From Acidobacteria bacterium UBA2990 (GTDB taxonomy: Bacteria; Acidobacteriota; Vicinamibacteria; Vicinamibacterales; UBA8438), in assembly GCA_002347025.1 (NCBI GenBank), contig DEAE01000031.1, positions 114,941 through 178,940 of the forward strand: DNA of 64,000 bases, in the 5' to 3' direction. The notes beneath the pieces are model-generated. The model worked only from the letters and a program-made list of their open reading frames with translations. It did not search any database and was not told the origin of the DNA. A program made the position numbers and the translations under genes. Below are positions 8,590-18,965 of the stretch, in pieces (within the stretch, counting starts at the first letter, position 1; each line of letters begins with the position of its first letter).

Positions 8590-9666
8590 TTAGTCGCCGC
8601 TCAAGTCAACCAGCGGGACCGGACTGTGAGACCGAGCTACGTGCTCTCTCAGCAGGTCACGACCCAAGTCACCATCGAAGTCGCGGAAGGCGGCATGAAT
8701 ATGGTTCGGATCCTCTTGAGTGTTGTCGAACTCAATCAAAAAATTCTGACCCTGGACGCGGTAGTAGGCCACTTCACCCCGTTCGGTCGGCCCAGCCCAG
8801 GCAAAGTAGGTATCGTCTAACCCACCGTTAGCAACCGCCTCGCGCCGAAGTGCGGCGATGTCATCCGACATGATCGACACATACGAATCAATCACCGCCA
8901 TCAACAACTCGCGCTGCGACGGAGAGAGCTCCGCCCCAGGCACTCCGATCGGGTCTAGAGGGTCAACGACGAGATCGGCGCCAGTGACGACGTTCGTCGG
9001 AGCCACGTCGTCGAAGATCGCGACCTCGCGCTGCTCAGCATCCAGCGAGGCAAGAAGTTCACGCGCCGTGTCTTCCTGTGTTTTCATCGCCCGTAGACCC
9101 TGTCTCGGTCCTGACGGTACCGTGGCGGGGTTCGCGCCAAGGAAAGTCGGCGTGCTTACGGTCATCGCGCCATCAACCAGCGTAAAGTGAAGGGAGAGAT
9201 GATGCCCTTCCCAGCGCCATCCCCAAGTGGCTCCTGTCGCGGGCGTGCCAAAGACAGAGACCCAGTACGCGTCCTGGTCCCTGGGAAACCGTCGTCCTTC
9301 TCCTTCGACGAGCACACCCAAAATTCCCTCAACCTCCATGATCTGCTGAGCTGTCAGATACCCCTGTTGACTCAATCCTGAGCGCAGTAAATCCAAAGCT
9401 CGCACCTTCTGCTCTGATGTCATAGCGCTATAAACCAAGCCGTGACGTTCAAATGCTTCGGGTGGAATGAAATGATGCCTGGAGCGTTCCTCAGACTCGA
9501 AACCAAAGGTGGCTTGTTCCCGTTGCTCGCTGGACAGCGAAGCCAGAAAATCAGCGGCTACCTCCGTCATCACGTCGACGTCGCGCTGTCGCTGAAGACT
9601 TTCCAGCACGACGGTGCCACTGAGTGCCACGACCATTATCACCAGTGCAATTCTCGAAATCTTCAT
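8590..9666 (-). CDS. Secreted DUF3500 protein
   Basis: 358 residues from the ATG at 9666 with AGGAGG five bases upstream. One N-terminal hydrophobic segment (IALVIMVVALSGTVVL) serves as signal or anchor. The conserved DUF3500 core is visible as WGWRWEGHHLSLHFTLVDG near 150 and the late block NHIHAAFRDFDGDLGRDLLREH. A helix motif occurs twice, FLASLSSEQRE near 45 and LLASLDAEQRE near 205, suggesting an internal repeat. The family has no established function. It is the next gene upstream of the dimethylformamidase-like gene on the same strand (about 80 bases), so it may belong to that operon. Confidence 0.85.
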   Translation of the reverse strand: MKISRIALVIMVVALSGTVVLESLQRQRDVDVMTEVAADFLASLSSEQREQATFGFESEERSRHHFIPPEAFERHGLVYSAMTSEQKVRALDLLRSGLSQQGYLTAQQIMEVEGILGVLVEGEGRRFPRDQDAYWVSVFGTPATGATWGWRWEGHHLSLHFTLVDGAMTVSTPTFLGANPATVPSGPRQGLRAMKTQEDTARELLASLDAEQREVAIFDDVAPTNVVTGADLVVDPLDPIGVPGAELSPSQRELLMAVIDSYVSIMSDDIAALRREAVANGGLDDTYFAWAGPTERGEVAYYRVQGQNFLIEFDNTQEDPNHIHAAFRDFDGDLGRDLLREHVARSHSPVPLVDLSGD

Positions 9667-9756
9667 CACTACCTCCTGAACCAGCTAATTCGCGGCACGC
9701 CCTTCCATACCGCCAAGATTGACCGATTTTTCTACAACCAAATTCACCAGAACTGC

Positions 9757-10122
9757 CTAAGGTGTCGCATTCCAGATATCGCGATGCATCCGCCAGCCAT
9801 GCTCGCCGCGGGTCCACACCTCAATAGATTTGCCTTTCTCAGTTTTCTGACCCTCAACCTCCACCTCGTAATTGACAATCAGGGCAGCCAGGGTCCCGCC
9901 CACAAGGATCTCCTTGATCTCCAAGTCCGCCGAGTTCGCACTATCCGCAAAGCCTCCCCAGAACCCCGCGATGGCTTCAAGCCCTTCTACGGGGTCCATG
10001 TCTGGCGGCAACAGCACTGCGTCTGAGGTATACACAGCAGCCATTCCAGCTCTGTCCTTGGCGTTAAAGGCTTCTTGCCAGCTTGCAAGCGCTGCTCGAA
10101 TCTGATCGGTATCCGATGCCAT
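9757..10122 (-). CDS. NTF2-like protein (SgcJ/DUF4440 type)
   Basis: 121 residues from the ATG at 10122, chosen for the GAGGAGG upstream over an in-frame start at 10158. It has the classic small NTF2-fold layout: helix IRAALASWQEAFNAKDRAGMAAVYTSDAVLLPPDM, then strands ending in WTRGEHGWRMHRDIWN. No signal peptide. Such proteins are often stand-alone ligand binders or isomerases with unknown substrate. It lies 90 bases upstream of the DUF3500 gene in the same direction. Confidence 0.8.
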   Translation of the reverse strand: MASDTDQIRAALASWQEAFNAKDRAGMAAVYTSDAVLLPPDMDPVEGLEAIAGFWGGFADSANSADLEIKEILVGGTLAALIVNYEVEVEGQKTEKGKSIEVWTRGEHGWRMHRDIWNATP

Positions 10123-10499
10123 TCCCGTCCTCCTCAAATTCATGCCTCGCTGGGCCACAGCCTACCCTCAACCTCACCCCACAGACGAGGTCGCTGCATG
10201 CGTTTGTGGTCTATGATGGAGCTTCTAGTCGATCCTACCTCCGGCTGGCAGGGTATTCAATCTGAGTCATGGCTACCTCAAGAAATGGGAGTCAAGGTAG
10301 GCGGACAATACGGATCGCTCTCCCCCGCCAGTTCCCCACAACACCGCAGCTCTTGATGTTGGCAAGGAGGCCCAACCGAACTACCCGACGAGGGCCACGA
10401 AGAGGCCCACCTACGTCGGCTGAGTTTTTGACACCTGCACAGCTGCTGTGCCCCATCGTGACAGTTTTGGCGCTCGAACGTCATTGCGAGAGACCCAAC
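10123..10499. other. Intergenic gap, no gene seen
   Basis: About 375 bases between two minus-strand genes. All open frames here are short, without ribosome sites and without recognisable protein features. No convincing hairpin or repeat was found; promoter elements for the gene starting at 10122 are expected here but I cannot single one out. Confidence 0.5.
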
Positions 10500-10886
10500 C
10501 TAGGGAACCACGTTGTATAACTCATCGACACAGGTGGAAAGGTCAAACGACTCCGCTGACCGTCGAAACACAGCCAGATAGTCAGCGTCGGTATTGAAGG
10601 ACTCCCGAAAGGCCTGGTAGGCGGTCAGGTCAGGGAACGCAACCATCACACGCGCAGAGCTATTGGGACGAAGATGTCTATAAAGGACAATCGCAACTCC
10701 GCCTGGAACCTTACTTTGGATGGCATCACGCCATTCCGCCGTAAGTGCCGCGGCCGCGCCACGTTGTCCCGGCAAGACGTCACAGGCACGCTCCCAAACA
10801 AAAGCGGGTGCCTCTTGAGCCGCAACTTCCACCCCCATTGCCCCAACAACACTGAACAACGCCACGATGACAAGCAACATTTTCAT
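10500..10886 (-). CDS. Small secreted protein of unknown function
   Basis: 128 residues from the ATG at 10886 (GAGGAG upstream); a longer in-frame start at 10916 would bury the signal peptide. The signal (MKMLLVIVALFSVVGAMGVEVAAQ) is followed by a domain of about 100 residues with two cysteines, one in the motif RACDVLPGQRG and one in STCVDELY, which could form a disulfide joining the two ends. The middle (VMVAFPDLTAYQAFRESF) resembles alpha/beta ferredoxin-like barrels, but I do not assign a family. It stands alone between two gaps of about 350 bases. Confidence 0.65.
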   Translation of the reverse strand: MKMLLVIVALFSVVGAMGVEVAAQEAPAFVWERACDVLPGQRGAAAALTAEWRDAIQSKVPGGVAIVLYRHLRPNSSARVMVAFPDLTAYQAFRESFNTDADYLAVFRRSAESFDLSTCVDELYNVVP

Positions 10887-11238
10887 TAGGTAGCTCCTCG
10901 GAATAGCTGGATTCACGGGTGCGCGGCTAGCCTATCTTCGCGGTATCAGCCCCCTCTCGAGGGAACAACGTGTTCCACGTGATATCTGCCAAACGCGCGA
11001 CACAGACACCTTGATCTCGTATTTCGCTCCCGAACAATAGCAGAGTCTAGCCATTTTTTTCGTAGGAACAGATAAATATTCGACCAAGGGTGTCGAAACT
11101 TGTGCCGTAACATAACTATGGGTAGACAGCGGCCCACTCGCGAGCAAGCATCGGACCGCGGTTGTTGGTCGGACGGGTCACCCAGGTCACCCACTCGTCT
11201 CGGTGTCGTCTGCCGTGTTGCGCACCACCCCACACTGC
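10887..11238. other. Intergenic gap with a short perfect inverted repeat
   Basis: About 350 bases without a supported gene. It contains the 15-base symmetrical sequence GGAACAACGTGTTCC at 10962-10976 (six-base arms, three-base centre), about 75 bases upstream of the gene starting at 10886. This could be an operator, but it matches no regulator site I can name. Confidence 0.4.
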
Positions 11239-12189
11239 TTAGCGAGACGGGCTACCTCCCGAGCGCAGGGGGCCATCGAGCACATCCAACCCTCGGTCGA
11301 GCCAGTGGGCATCAGGGAGGCTATGGCCATGCCCTTCCACGGGAAGATACTCAAACGTCCGAAAGTCGCCCTCCTTGATGACGTCCCACAGACTGGGCAC
11401 ATAGGTGGCCACGGTATCGTCCGTCCCATGCACGATAGCGTGCCTCGAGCGGTCTCGCACGATCTCAAGAACCGAGGGTGGCGGTTTGCCAATCGACGCG
11501 GGAAGGAAACGCCCTTCCCGTAACGGCGCAGGCTCGTACCAGTTCACCCCCGCAAAGTAGACCCCACCGGTGAAGCGGTCCGGATGGAAGAAGGCCACCG
11601 TGCTGGCCACGCGGGCACCACCAGAGTGCCCAGATATGTAGACACGATCGGGGTCGATCGCATAGCGCTGTGTCGCCAAGTCGACCGACTCGAGCGCAAC
11701 AGCTACACGCCAGAGGGTGGAGACCTGATTACCCGCCTCGTTTGGCCCCATCCAGATCAGCCGGTGCTGCTCCAACGTCTCCTGCCAGTCCTCTGGAATG
11801 CTTCCCTGGTCCCTCGGCGAGATGAACACAAACAGACCATGGAGCTCGCCCTCGGCCGCCGCCGTCGGGGCACTGACCACCCAGGTGTGTCCACTCCTAC
11901 TGTTGACGACCGTGTCGTGCGGATTCTCCTCAAGCCTCTCAAGCTCGATCGCAAGCCGGCTCCTCGCATCAGGGTGGGACCCGAATGGGTCTCCGTCGGC
12001 TTGGAGGTGTGCCTCTAGCACTTCCATGTAATTGGGTTTCGACACCCCTGGAGCCGCAAGCGTGTATGTCCCCGCGTAGGGCGTCAGATCATCGGCTGGC
12101 ACCGATCCGAACCCAGGCTCAACCTGGGCCAGGACGGGCGCTGAAACCAAGGCAACGACAAAGGCGGTGACGATGGGCACATGGGTCAT
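11239..12189 (-). CDS. Secreted alpha/beta hydrolase (esterase/depolymerase-like)
   Basis: 316 residues from the ATG at 12189; the frame extends to 12288 but only this start places the signal peptide (VPIVTAFVVALVSAPVLAQ) at the N-terminus. The alpha/beta-hydrolase fold is shown by DPDRVYISGHSGGARVAS (nucleophile Ser in GHSGG), an acid in HGTDDT and a late His in EGHGHSLPD. The layout is like polyhydroxybutyrate-depolymerase or feruloyl-esterase type exported esterases. The substrate is unknown. It lies about 100 bases downstream of the NHL-repeat gene and is probably co-transcribed. Confidence 0.75.
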   Translation of the reverse strand: MTHVPIVTAFVVALVSAPVLAQVEPGFGSVPADDLTPYAGTYTLAAPGVSKPNYMEVLEAHLQADGDPFGSHPDARSRLAIELERLEENPHDTVVNSRSGHTWVVSAPTAAAEGELHGLFVFISPRDQGSIPEDWQETLEQHRLIWMGPNEAGNQVSTLWRVAVALESVDLATQRYAIDPDRVYISGHSGGARVASTVAFFHPDRFTGGVYFAGVNWYEPAPLREGRFLPASIGKPPPSVLEIVRDRSRHAIVHGTDDTVATYVPSLWDVIKEGDFRTFEYLPVEGHGHSLPDAHWLDRGLDVLDGPLRSGGSPSR

Positions 12190-12291
12190 GGACCGATCTC
12201 TGAACCACCCGCGGTTTGGCACCTGCATATCCAACAGTGGGCCCTCAACCGATCGCGAAACGTTAGCTCCTGCGAGGTCTCCCTTCATCTG

Positions 12292-13452
12292 CTACTGAGA
12301 CGAATCTGGAGCCCCAAAAGTCTCCAGAAAGCTCGCTCCCTCCCGTGGCACAAATTTTTGCACTCGTCCGTTAGGAGGATCCGCGGTGTAAAAATTTTTC
12401 TCCTCATCTATAGAAAATTGGTGGAGAAATGTCACATCACCAGCATCCGCGCCAAAACCGGGGAGTTCCCACGAGAACTGGGGATTGCCATTCCAGTCGA
12501 GCTTCACCATCCGTGCGGGCCGTGTGGGATTGGCTCCCTGAGGGCCGGCGTCGCTGTTATCCGAAATCCAAACATCGTAGCCGGTCGCATAAATATCAGT
12601 CGGCCGTTCGAATCCCGGCCACGTCGCGATCGGCGAAATATTTGGGTGATACCAAACCGAGCGCGTCGTCTCGTTGAAGACTTGGACCCTATTGTTTCTC
12701 ATATCGGCGACGTAAATCCGACCGATGCTATCGGTCGCAAGAGCGTGGGGGCCATCAAACTCGCCGCGCCCACTTCCGTTCACCCCCCACGTCGTCACAA
12801 AATTCCCTTCGGCATCGAACTTCATGATGCGCGAGTTGCCATTGTCGGCTACAAAGATCGAACCATCGGCCAGAAACGCCATATCAAACGGCGTGTCAAA
12901 GTGATCGTTGTCGTCTCCGGCGCCACCGGCACCTAATGACATCACGAGCTCCTCACCGTCGTTGGAGAAGGCATGCACTTGATGATTCGTCGTATCGGCT
13001 ACCCACAGCTTTCGGTCAGGATCAAATGGGCTGATTTTGATCTTGTGTATCCCGGAAGGACCCTCTTCTGCATCGCTCTGGAACATGTCATCCCACTGCG
13101 TCCATGCCTCGATCATGTTTCCATCGCCATCAACAACGAAGATAACATTCTGCCAAACGCGACTCTCGAAGGCCGGCCTCACACCAATCGAACCCAGGAA
13201 TCCTTGAAAGCCTGGGGGCACGGGATCTGGCAATCGATTCTCGCCACGCTGGGCAATAAAAATTCGGTCGGGTGATTCGGCAAACACAGCCGATGTACTC
13301 CCAAACGAATAACCAGACGACGCAAACGGCTTCAGCCAACCGTCAACCACATCGTATGGGCTTGGACCAGACGGCATGTCCTGCATAAGGGCAGGGGCAA
13401 CCACGAGACCAGACGCGACAACTACCGACAACACCAGAAAAACTTTATGCAT
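12292..13452 (-). CDS. Secreted NHL-repeat beta-propeller protein
   Basis: 386 residues with a signal peptide (MHKVFLVLSVVVASGLVVAPAL). Repeated blades follow: IKISPFDPDRKLWVADTTN, MAFLADGSIFVADNGNSR, LATDSIGRIYVADMRNNR and FSIDEEKNFYTADPPNGR, the NHL-type propeller seen also in peptidyl-alpha-hydroxyglycine lyases and in many secreted bacterial proteins of unknown role. Zinc or calcium ligands of the lyase could not be confirmed. An AAAGGAAA site precedes the ATG. It heads a short minus-strand unit with the esterase and shares the 340-base divergent gap with the cytochrome gene. Confidence 0.85.
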   Translation of the reverse strand: MHKVFLVLSVVVASGLVVAPALMQDMPSGPSPYDVVDGWLKPFASSGYSFGSTSAVFAESPDRIFIAQRGENRLPDPVPPGFQGFLGSIGVRPAFESRVWQNVIFVVDGDGNMIEAWTQWDDMFQSDAEEGPSGIHKIKISPFDPDRKLWVADTTNHQVHAFSNDGEELVMSLGAGGAGDDNDHFDTPFDMAFLADGSIFVADNGNSRIMKFDAEGNFVTTWGVNGSGRGEFDGPHALATDSIGRIYVADMRNNRVQVFNETTRSVWYHPNISPIATWPGFERPTDIYATGYDVWISDNSDAGPQGANPTRPARMVKLDWNGNPQFSWELPGFGADAGDVTFLHQFSIDEEKNFYTADPPNGRVQKFVPREGASFLETFGAPDSSQ

Positions 13453-13794
13453 CGTTCACGTTTCCTTTGCCGCCCTTTCAGGCTCATCACACCCAAGACA
13501 CCAGACCAATGGACCCGGTCCGGTCCACCCGTTTGAGAAGGGGTCAATATTACGTCCCTAGAGCTGATTTGTGAACACTTTCGCATCCACCTCGACCGCA
13601 CCAGCCACCCGTGCCGAATGCACCCTCACGATTCAACCGACCATCGCTAGCTTCTCTCTATTTTCCAGGTTGCAAATCGGTGCGACCTACCGCAGAAGGC
13701 CATAAAATGTGCCGAACACTAGCGTGAGCAGGCCTCCCACGCGGAGACCTGATCGTGTGGGAAAAATGCTGGAAATATGCGGGAGATTGACATT
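13453..13794. other. Divergent intergenic region
   Basis: About 340 bases between the minus-strand NHL-repeat gene and the plus-strand cytochrome gene; it must carry both promoters. I see no repeat or conserved box that I can name. Confidence 0.5.
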
Positions 13795-14838
13795 ATGCAG
13801 AAAATCATAGGTTTGGCTGTCCTGATCGCGATTCCCGTAGTTGGTAGCGTATTGAGCGCCCAGAGTGGACAATCGGCGAATGGTCAAGCACTGGTGCAGA
13901 CTGAGCGACCTGACTGGGCCTATGGCATCCCATCGGGGCCACGCCCGCCCCGTCCTGCAGACAATGGCACCCTCTTTAGCTTGCCCGATACTGACCGGAC
14001 TTTCACGGCCACCCAGATTCGCGGTCGGTCTCCAGCTGACTGGTATCCCGGCGACCATCCAACACCGATGCCCGACATTGTTGCGAACGGTCGCACCGCG
14101 GAGGAAGGAGCGGTCGTGCGAGCCTGTGCGCTTTGTCACTACCCAAATGGGCAAGGACGACCTGAAAACGCTAGTGTCGCGGGCCTGCCAGTTTCCTATT
14201 TCATCCAACAGATGGACGATTTTCGAAACGATCTCAGGAACAGTTCAGAACCGAGAAAGAACAATGCCAGGACGATGACTCAGATCGCGAAGAACATGAC
14301 CGACGAAGAGATCGCTGCTGCAGCCGAATACTTCGGAGCACAACCATGGAGGCCATGGGTCCGAGTTGTAGAGACAGATACCGTATTTAAGAGCTACACC
14401 TTGGGAGGCATCTACCTCCCTGTGGATTGTGAAATAGACAAATTTACAGAATGTGAAGATTCTGCTACCACCTCAGACACTGAACCTATCGGGCTTCGTA
14501 TCATTGAAACACCAGAAAATATCGAACACGCAGAGATACACCGTAATCCACGGTCCGGCTGGATCGCTTATGTTCCGGTGGGTGCCATCGAGAAGGGCAA
14601 AGCCTTAGCAGAGGCTGGACAGTGCAGCGTCTGTCATGGCCCTGGATTAAAAGGTCTTGGCCCCTTGCCTGGAATAGCGGGCCGAACTGCCAGTTATCTC
14701 ATGCGGGCACTGTATGACATGCAGCAGGGCACGCGTGAGGGCCTGTGGTCTGACCTAATGAAGCCGGTTCTTGCTGATCTCAGCACTGAAGAAATGCTCT
14801 ACCTTGTTGCCTACGCGGCGTCCCTTGACCCGCAATAG
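13795..14838 (+). CDS. Exported di-haem c-type cytochrome
   Basis: 347 residues from the ATG at 13795 (GGGAG upstream); an earlier in-frame start at 13777 has no site. A signal peptide (IIGLAVLIAIPVVGSVLSAQ) is followed by two cytochrome c domains, each with a CxxCH haem motif: C111-C114-H115 (CALCHYPNGQG) and C277-C280-H281 (CSVCHGPGLKG). The N-terminal part resembles the tandem soluble cytochromes of the cytochrome c4/c553 group. It is a likely electron acceptor for the PQQ dehydrogenases nearby, an inference from position: it converges on one of them across a shared terminator. Confidence 0.88.
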   Translation: MQKIIGLAVLIAIPVVGSVLSAQSGQSANGQALVQTERPDWAYGIPSGPRPPRPADNGTLFSLPDTDRTFTATQIRGRSPADWYPGDHPTPMPDIVANGRTAEEGAVVRACALCHYPNGQGRPENASVAGLPVSYFIQQMDDFRNDLRNSSEPRKNNARTMTQIAKNMTDEEIAAAAEYFGAQPWRPWVRVVETDTVFKSYTLGGIYLPVDCEIDKFTECEDSATTSDTEPIGLRIIETPENIEHAEIHRNPRSGWIAYVPVGAIEKGKALAEAGQCSVCHGPGLKGLGPLPGIAGRTASYLMRALYDMQQGTREGLWSDLMKPVLADLSTEEMLYLVAYAASLDPQ

Positions 14839-14940
14839 CTGTTTTACCCGCGCCCGAGATCCCCAAACTTAAGCCACAAGGGACCCCGGCCATTGGGGTA
14901 TCAACCTGGCTAGCTTCTCACCACTCAATTCGTGGGCTCC

Positions 14941-14973
14941 GGTCATCGTCGCAAACGCAGGGCGACGATGACC
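14941..14973. terminator. Bidirectional hairpin terminator between convergent genes
   Basis: A perfect 11-base inverted repeat, GGTCATCGTCG and its complement, with an 11-base spacer (a 12th pair closes the loop). It lies 100 bases past the cytochrome stop and 60 bases past the stop of the convergent PQQ dehydrogenase gene. No T-run is present on either side, so termination efficiency is uncertain. Confidence 0.6.
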
Positions 14974-15030
14974 CGGTAGCGAAGCCTCTTCGCGCCCTCG
15001 CTGCATTCGTTCATGGCCAAGGGCCACAGG

Positions 15031-17220
15031 TCACTCGGGCCCAAGCCGGAATACGTAAATGGCATTGTGCCGTTGGCCCGGCGGCGTTCTCACCTCAGTC
15101 GTGACAACGTTCGGAACACTCCAAGGACTACCGCCACCCCGTCCTGCCGTGACGGCGACATACTGGATTCCGTCCACCGCGTAGGTCATGGGATAGCCAA
15201 GCACGGACGTGGCCAACCTGGTGCTCCACAGGACTTCACCGCTACGGACGTCAAACGCACGAAACCATCGATTAAAGTCACCCGCAAACGCTAGCCCCGA
15301 AGCAGTCGTGACCACCGCGGTCGTAAAGGGGGCACGCTGCTCCACGCTCCAGACCTCCTTCATGGTCGAGGCATCGTAGGCCGCCAGCTTACCAACCTTC
15401 CCATCAGTCCCCGGCATATCCACAAAAACCCGGTTCGCAGCCGTACCACCGGAGCCTTCTTCAAGCACCATCTCTCGGCCCTGCAGGTTCATGCAGGTCT
15501 GGCCCAAAGGGATAACGAGAAGGCCACTCTTGGGCTCATAGGACATCGTGTGCCAGTTATGCCCTCCAGCCGTAGACGGACATGCTGAGAGCCATTCGCC
15601 AACCTTCGCGTTCCGAATGTCCTCGCGGTAAGTCAAGTTACCGGTTTCATAATCGACAGAATAGACGTCCTGGTAGACCGTCTCCACGAGCCCCAGATAC
15701 TCTCCGTTCCGACGATCGAGTTTCCAGAGAATCCCGTCCTTGCCGATTGTAAAGACCACCGGCACGCCGTCCACATCCGCAAGAACTCTCTCGAATGCAA
15801 CGTCCAGGTCGAGGCTCTCACCAGTAATATGCTGGAAAAACCACACGATGCTTCCATCATCAGGGTTCAAGGCGAGCGTTGAGTTCGCGAAAAGTGTCGC
15901 GTCGTTCACGGTCAGCCCTCGACTCGCAGCAACCCATGGCTTTGATTGGGCCGTCCCGAAGAACAAAAGGTCAAGCGCCGGATCGTAGCTACCCGCGATC
16001 CACACCTCACTGCCACCTCTTAGCGCGAACGGAAGGTCTCCCCACGTATCGCCACCGATTTCCCCCGGCCGCGCAACCGTGTATGTACGCCAGAGTTCCT
16101 CTCCGGTCCTTGCATCATGGGCCGTGATGAAACAGCTTTCGTCAGTAAACCGGGAACAACCATCGATTCCATTGATGAACTTGCCGTCCACCACTATGGG
16201 ACCCGACGAGTTCTGATAACCGAGCTCCCAGTCGGCAAGCGTCGACTGCCACCGCACCACTCCCGTGCGCGCATCGAGGGCTACCATCACCCCATCCTCA
16301 GTTGCTACAGCGATCAGATCTTCCCACACCGCCAAGTTGCGCAGCTGTCCTCGAGTCCCTGCACCCTCAGGAAACGTATGGCGCCACTCCCAGAGGAGCG
16401 TGCCATCGACTCCATCGATCGCCTGAATCACATTTCCTGCGTTGGGCACGTAGAGGATGCCATCCCGAACCAGCGGATCAGGCTGGCTGGTTCCGTCTTC
16501 CATGCCCCAAACCCATGCGAGCTGAAGCCGATCGACATTGCTCTTGTCGATCTGGGTCAGAGGACTCGATCCCCAAGCCTGCTGATTCTGTCTCCAGTGA
16601 AGCCAGTCGCCTTCCGGCGGATTGGCAAGGACCGCATCCGAAACAGGCGTGAAGCGATCCGCACGTCTAAAAGTTTCGGTCCTCCCCAGCTCGGTGACGT
16701 GGATTTCCCCGACGGTCTCTGGTGCGCGATTCACTCCATCCGGTGATGGCACGTTTCCGGGCCGACCGGGTAGAGGCAAAACGGCTTCCACCCCTGGAGG
16801 CAACTCGACCGTAGCACCCACACGTAGACCCGGAAACAACGAGGCTGAAGAAGTGAGGTCGAGCATCGAGCTTCCGGGATCTCTCCCATTTTCGCGAAGC
16901 AGAAAGGCAGCCAGCGCCGAATACTCCTCCTCAGCGAGTGACGCTCCCGCCCCGGGTGGCATCGTCTGCAAGACTGCCCACAACTCGGCCATAGACCGAC
17001 CTCGCCAGCTAAGGCGGAAGTTAGGCCCAGCCAGTTGGGGAGCCTCAAATGAACCCTGAAGGCTCGGAAGGTGACAAACCGAACAGGACCGCTGATAAAT
17101 GGCTTCACCAGCCTCCGCCTCTTCGGTAGCGTAGGGAACCTGACCCAGCAGCTCCAACGGAACTGTAGGATTGACCCCCATTAAGATAAGGAGCACCAGT
17201 GCATAACGGGCAGTTACCAT
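15031..17220 (-). CDS. PQQ-dependent dehydrogenase with N-terminal cytochrome c domain
   Basis: 729 residues, signal peptide first. A single haem-binding domain with C46-C49-H50 ([13 protein letters not shown]) covers about 35-115, then an eight-bladed quinoprotein propeller from about 200 (repeats such as GTLLWEW, GVVRWQS, GEELWRT, GSIVWFF, GEVLWST). This order, haem before propeller, is the reverse of typical quinohaemoprotein alcohol dehydrogenases. The catalytic-Asp region reads SLDLDVAFE, with D471 and D473; an Asp two residues on is a mark of lanthanide-type PQQ enzymes. The adjacent CysCys of many alcohol dehydrogenases is absent. GGAGG precedes the ATG. It follows the ankyrin gene by 65 bases, likely in one operon. 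It probably oxidises an alcohol in the periplasm. Confidence 0.88.
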   Translation of the reverse strand: MVTARYALVLLILMGVNPTVPLELLGQVPYATEEAEAGEAIYQRSCSVCHLPSLQGSFEAPQLAGPNFRLSWRGRSMAELWAVLQTMPPGAGASLAEEEYSALAAFLLRENGRDPGSSMLDLTSSASLFPGLRVGATVELPPGVEAVLPLPGRPGNVPSPDGVNRAPETVGEIHVTELGRTETFRRADRFTPVSDAVLANPPEGDWLHWRQNQQAWGSSPLTQIDKSNVDRLQLAWVWGMEDGTSQPDPLVRDGILYVPNAGNVIQAIDGVDGTLLWEWRHTFPEGAGTRGQLRNLAVWEDLIAVATEDGVMVALDARTGVVRWQSTLADWELGYQNSSGPIVVDGKFINGIDGCSRFTDESCFITAHDARTGEELWRTYTVARPGEIGGDTWGDLPFALRGGSEVWIAGSYDPALDLLFFGTAQSKPWVAASRGLTVNDATLFANSTLALNPDDGSIVWFFQHITGESLDLDVAFERVLADVDGVPVVFTIGKDGILWKLDRRNGEYLGLVETVYQDVYSVDYETGNLTYREDIRNAKVGEWLSACPSTAGGHNWHTMSYEPKSGLLVIPLGQTCMNLQGREMVLEEGSGGTAANRVFVDMPGTDGKVGKLAAYDASTMKEVWSVEQRAPFTTAVVTTASGLAFAGDFNRWFRAFDVRSGEVLWSTRLATSVLGYPMTYAVDGIQYVAVTAGRGGGSPWSVPNVVTTEVRTPPGQRHNAIYVFRLGPE

Positions 17221-17285
17221 CCTTGCCTCCGTACAGTTGTCGAGACGACTGACAGAAGCCCCTCGGCCGCAGCTCCTGAACCGCT

Positions 17286-18797
17286 TTACTCCACGGTTGC
17301 ACCCAAGGACCGAAGTAATTCCGCGATCGGTGGGTGCCCGTTACTAGCCTGCCACTCTGCGTATTGTTCTCGGTATCGCGCCAACGCCGAACCGCCAACG
17401 GCTCCCTGAGGGGCCTCCGGCGGAGCGAGCGCCACAGCCAGCGGCGTCTGTCCAAGACTATTCCGCGCCTGAAGGCTTCCGCCTCGGTCCGCGAGAAGAC
17501 GAATAACGCTCTCGAACTTACTGGCCGCCGCCACATGCAAGGCAGTGTCTCCGGAGTGACTGACGGCATTAACACTCACCCCCAAGTCGAGACCCACTCT
17601 GACCGTTTCTAAAATTTGGTTTTCTCCCAACCTGAGCCGCCGAAGCCCTGTGGTTCTCCCTCTCGCCGCAACCATCACCGCCGTCCGACCATCTTTCAAC
17701 GGCAGCGACGTATTGGCTCCGGCGGTCGCAAGCAGACGCATGATGCCGACATCGGATCGTCTAGCAGCCAGTGCAAACGGCGTGGCACCTACCAAGAATT
17801 TGTCGAAGGCGAATGCACGGCGATCATGCTTGAGGGTTGACCCCTTCGTGAGTTGCACGTCGGGGTTCGCTCCATGGGCCAAAAGCGTCTTTACCAATTC
17901 ACGGTCACCACGCAGCGCTGCCCAATGAAGGGCCGCGTAACCGGCCCTAACCGCGTCGGGGTCTGCACCATTCTCCAACAGCACCGCAGCGACCTCACCA
18001 TAACCGTGCTGGGCTGCCACGACTAGAGAGGTGCTACCGACCGCGGCGGTATCGTCTACGCTCGCGCCGGCAGCCAGCAGATGCCTGGCCGAACTCGCGG
18101 CTCCATGCCTGGCAGCGAACATCAGTGCAGTAAATCCACCCTGTTTGACCCAAACAGCACCCTCGGTCCGACCAAGGCTCTTCTGACAGCACAAGAGTAC
18201 GTGCCGGCTTGACACCTTCGTCCGAACATTCAGATCCGCCCCAGCTGCAAGAAGGACATCCACGACAGCGGCTCGGTCCTGCGCTACTGCCCACATGAGC
18301 GCAGTCTGTCCCTGAGCACCTTCTACAACGTTTACATCAGCATCATTGGTCAGCAGCAACTCTACAGCCGCAACATTGCCTTGGCGGGAAACGATCATCA
18401 GCGGTGTTCCGCCCGTCGCCGGCGCCAAATTCGGGTCTCCTCCTGCCTGCAACAACCCTGCCATCATTGGCGCGCTGCCGGCCGTCGCAGCGACCCAGAG
18501 CGGTGTCACACCAAGGTCGTTCGTGGCATTCACCAACCCGCCGGCACGAATCAGAATTTCTGCTATCTCCAGGTCGTTCCGATGGGCAGCCCAGTGGAGG
18601 GCCGTGGCGCCGTCGCCTTGCGGAGCATTCACGTCGGCATCTCGTTCAAGAAGCCCACGGACAGCGCGAGCATCTCCATCCTTGACGGCCTGAATCAGCT
18701 GAACGTCTACGGCGGAATTTGCACCAAGCGCCGCGGCTGCCACGAGTGACAGGGTTAGCCGTTGGCAGAACCCGCTCGTCGAGATGCGCATCTTCAT
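17286..18797 (-). CDS. Exported ankyrin-repeat protein
   Basis: 503 residues from the ATG at 18797, just after GAGGGAGG (a second ATG two codons on has better spacing); the frame open to 18878 has no signal at its start. The signal peptide ([16 protein letters not shown]) is followed by about ten ankyrin repeats, for example [20 protein letters not shown] and [19 protein letters not shown], with a break near 195-215 ([17 protein letters not shown]) between two solenoid blocks. Ankyrin solenoids bind other proteins; the export signal points to a periplasmic scaffold. It is transcribed ahead of the PQQ dehydrogenase and divergently from the DUF1592/DUF1552 pair, so it may organise these redox proteins (inference). 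Confidence 0.88.
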   Translation of the reverse strand: MKMRISTSGFCQRLTLSLVAAAALGANSAVDVQLIQAVKDGDARAVRGLLERDADVNAPQGDGATALHWAAHRNDLEIAEILIRAGGLVNATNDLGVTPLWVAATAGSAPMMAGLLQAGGDPNLAPATGGTPLMIVSRQGNVAAVELLLTNDADVNVVEGAQGQTALMWAVAQDRAAVVDVLLAAGADLNVRTKVSSRHVLLCCQKSLGRTEGAVWVKQGGFTALMFAARHGAASSARHLLAAGASVDDTAAVGSTSLVVAAQHGYGEVAAVLLENGADPDAVRAGYAALHWAALRGDRELVKTLLAHGANPDVQLTKGSTLKHDRRAFAFDKFLVGATPFALAARRSDVGIMRLLATAGANTSLPLKDGRTAVMVAARGRTTGLRRLRLGENQILETVRVGLDLGVSVNAVSHSGDTALHVAAASKFESVIRLLADRGGSLQARNSLGQTPLAVALAPPEAPQGAVGGSALARYREQYAEWQASNGHPPIAELLRSLGATVE

Positions 18798-18965
18798 GCC
18801 TCCCTCAAAAATTCGGTTTATTCCCAGAGACACAGGGTTTGCGCCCGGAGAATCGTCCTGATGGCTGAATTTTAGCACGGGAGTTTAGATGGATCTGCCC
18901 CGGTCGACGTATTATGATAGACCTCGTAAATTGGTGACGGTTGTGAATCCTCTTGGAGATGACAC

